Assembly: GCA_958510875.1 (NCBI GenBank)
Contig: OY294068.1
Span: forward strand, 73,262,633 to 73,326,632
Reading direction: 5' to 3'
Length of the DNA: 64,000 nucleotides
Source: Endomychus coccineus
Lineage: Eukaryota > Arthropoda > Insecta > Coleoptera > Endomychidae
Part shown: positions 62,060-64,000 of the stretch, piece by piece
How positions within the stretch are numbered: position 1 is the first letter of the stretch
Layout: every line of letters starts with the position of its first letter
The notes under the pieces: model-generated
Database searches by the model: none
Seen by the model: only the letters and a program-made list of their open reading frames with translations
What the model was told of the DNA's origin: nothing
Program-made: the position numbers and the translations under genes

Positions 62060-62770
62060 TATTTAGAAATCTAAATATGTATTTCAGCAACTAAGTTGCC
62101 CACTAATCTAATCTAATGTGTATTTCGGCAACCAGGTACTCATCGGCAGTAGAACAATATAAAAGAATGTTCTATTACTTCACATAAGATGGTAGAAATA
62201 ACTATTTAGGCTATTAATATCAATATGTTGCTTGGATACATTTATTTGATGATACTATGTGCCTAATTTCAACAGTTTCTAACGAAATGGTAAATTAATA
62301 TTGAATTTAATATTCAAGATATTTAATAATTTATCAAATTTTTCACAGTATTCAATACGTCAAAAATATCATGGTCTTTATGGCAATAGAATGATTTCTC
62401 AAGGATTTATCAATAGTTTTCTATTACATTTTTGAAAAATTCAAGTACATTATTTATTTTTGATATCTTCTGTTATGTTATCTGATGTAATGATCCTTAT
62501 CAGTCAAGAGAACCAAACTAAGATGGTATTGTTATAAGGAGAGACATGAGAAATTGAGAAAAAACAATATCATTGTACATTTAGTGATATTTGGAACATG
62601 GAATAAGAAAAAATTAACAAAATTAAAACAGCATTGTTAAGTAAAATGGTAAAAATAAATACATTGGCTTGTTAAGATTAATCCACAAAATAAATTGTTG
62701 ATGATATTACATAAACATGATTATACATCTTTCAAATAAAAATCCTGCATCATCTTTACTGTGACTACCA
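62060..62770. other. Intergenic or intronic AT-rich stretch
   Basis: No supported feature. Probably still an intron of Nup133, whose 5' exons lie beyond the window. Confidence 0.4.
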
Positions 62771-62776
62771 ATGATA

Positions 62777-63941
62777 CGAGGGTCATTTGAAAAGTTTCCA
62801 GCCTTTTAAAGAAAAACACATAATTCAAGCCAACCAAAAATTTATTTCTCGACATAGTCAATACATTTGGTCAAACGCTTTTCCCAACCTTTCAGGCCAT
62901 TAGAAAAAAATTCTTTAGGTAAACCTAAAAAATACAGGTTTACTGCCTCTTCAACCTCGGTATTTGACCCATATTTTGTCCCACCCAGAATTTTTTATAA
63001 GTTGGGGAATAAAAAAAAGTCACTCGGAGCTAGGTCTGGTGAGTAGGGTGGGTGTTGAAGCAATTCGAACTTCAATTCGTCCAATTTCGCCATTGCGACC
63101 ATGCACGTGTTGTCCTGATGAAACAGCACCTTCTTCCTCGCCAAGTGTGGTCGTTTCTTCTTGAGTTGTCGCCATCACTTTTCCGGCAGAAAGAACGACC
63201 TTCGCCTTCTTCGGAGCTGGTTCCTCCCACCTCAATCCACTGCATTGACTGTTGTTTTGTCTCCGGAGTATGATGATGGATCAAGGTTTCGTCGACAGTA
63301 ATTTATCGGCGCAAAAACTCGGTAGGATTCTCTTGGAACAGCTGAAGAGTTTCGCGCTACATGTCCATTCGTACGCGCTTTTGGTCAATCGTCAACAAAC
63401 GCGGCACCCATCGCGCGGATAATTTTCTCATTCATAAATCTCCATGTAAAATCGTATGCACCCGTTCAGTTGATATCCCACAAGCCTCAGCAATTTCATT
63501 AATGGTTAATCGGCGATCTTCCATCACGGTGTGGGCACTAAACTAACGATATCTTCCGTGGAAACAGTTTTTGGACGTCCAGAACGTTCATCGTCAATAA
63601 TGCTTGTATGACCGCGTTTGAACTTGGCCACCCAATGTTTCACGGTCTTAAATGAGGGCGACGATTCACCATACACGGACTCTAACTCTCCTTTCACTTC
63701 CCGAGTTTTTTTCCCTTTCAAATACAGGAACTTTACCACCGCGCGATACTCGATTTTATCCATTGTCATTAACAAACGTAACCTGTCAACTTTGGAAGGG
63801 TTCTATGTGTTTTGTACTGATCGGAATGACTTGAAATTTTTAAGGCATACATATGTAAAGGCCATCTATTGGTTGGCAAGAGAACTTGAATGCACCATGA
63901 CTTTTTGCCGGTAAGGCCGGAAACTTTTCAAATGACCCTCG
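62777..63941 (-). mobile_element. Mariner transposon, near full length, TA TSD
   Basis: The ends are CGAGGGTCATTTGAAAAGTT and the complement at 63941, flanked by TA (62775-62776 and 63942-63943). The length of 1165 bp is close to a typical mariner. The transposase is read on the - strand. Confidence 0.93.
62820..63775 (-). pseudogene. Mariner transposase, inactive
   Basis: A cut-and-paste transposase with an N-terminal helix-turn-helix pair and a DDE/D core. ATG at 63775 starts the helix-turn-helix region: YRAVVKFLYLKGKKTREVKG and GESSPSFKTVKHWVAKFKRG, then DDERSGRPKTVSTEDIV. A frame break follows near 63530. Further on, WIEVGGTSSE-type and KKAKVVLSAGKVMAT blocks appear in different frames, then a deletion removes the second catalytic region up to RPHLARKKVLF-like residues. 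The block HPPYSPDLAPSDFFLF, which holds the third catalytic Asp, is intact near 63010-63060. Frame breaks and the deletion make it dead. Confidence 0.85.
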
Positions 63942-64000
63942 TACCACAAATTCAGGGAAAATATCCAAATTCAAAATCACTTATATTATTTTTGAGTGTA

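Noticed and set aside
63020..63914. Several ORFs in alternative frames near the window end
   Set aside because: Shadows of the decayed mariner transposase on the opposite strand.
1..64000. tRNA, rRNA or spliceosomal RNA genes
   Set aside because: Looked for tRNA A/B boxes and obvious conserved RNA cores by eye; none was convincing. A tRNAscan-SE and Rfam run would settle it.
1..64000. Bacterial symbiont or viral origin of the window
   Set aside because: Spliced host genes with consistent phases at both ends of the window and eukaryotic transposons throughout exclude this.

Overview
This is a stretch of an AT-rich animal nuclear genome, almost certainly an insect or other arthropod. Evidence: spliced genes with GT-AG introns, an arthropod-style TATA plus TCAGT initiator, and a dense mix of Penelope-like, hAT, Harbinger, mariner, Transib-like and LINE elements. 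I cannot name the species.

Two host genes converge on each other. On the + strand, 768-4398 holds the last two coding exons of DDB1, the UV-damaged DNA-binding protein 1 and CUL4 E3 ligase adaptor, with stop codon and poly(A) signal. On the - strand, 25987-57748 holds eight consecutive exons of the nucleoporin Nup133. All its splice phases agree and it supplies 931 codons, but the 5' exons lie beyond the window and the last C-terminal exon was not found. Nup133 is only about 2.8 kb of coding sequence spread over about 32 kb, because its introns are full of mobile elements.

Layout. 1-4.4 kb: DDB1 end, with a 2 kb palindromic element and a LINE tail in the last intron. 4.5-12.1 kb: a Harbinger element split by two hAT elements, each with a perfect 8-bp target duplication, next to a foldback repeat. 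12.1-18.1 kb: tandem repeats; a 2.4 kb Transib-like element (CACAGTG ends, CGACG duplication) carrying a 122-bp satellite; a Penelope-like fragment. 18.1-25.9 kb: two large inverted repeats and unidentified ORFs. 25.9-57.8 kb: Nup133 with a long-inverted-repeat transposon encoding a FEN/PIN-like and Cys8 protein, an LTR with promoter, several LINE remnants, and many Penelope-like copies. 57.9-64 kb: LINE endonuclease, a 3.2 kb palindromic element, and a nearly full-length mariner.

Two themes stand out. First, at least five sequence families of hammerhead-ribozyme-like motif occur here, most in tails of Penelope-like elements, including inverted dimers and one tandem pair 180 bp apart that resembles a retrozyme. 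Second, several large palindromes share terminal bases or internal motifs, including a perfect palindromic E2F-type site. Two of them enclose coding remnants that look like the two ends of one transposon protein family. All calls are by reading alone; no searches were run.
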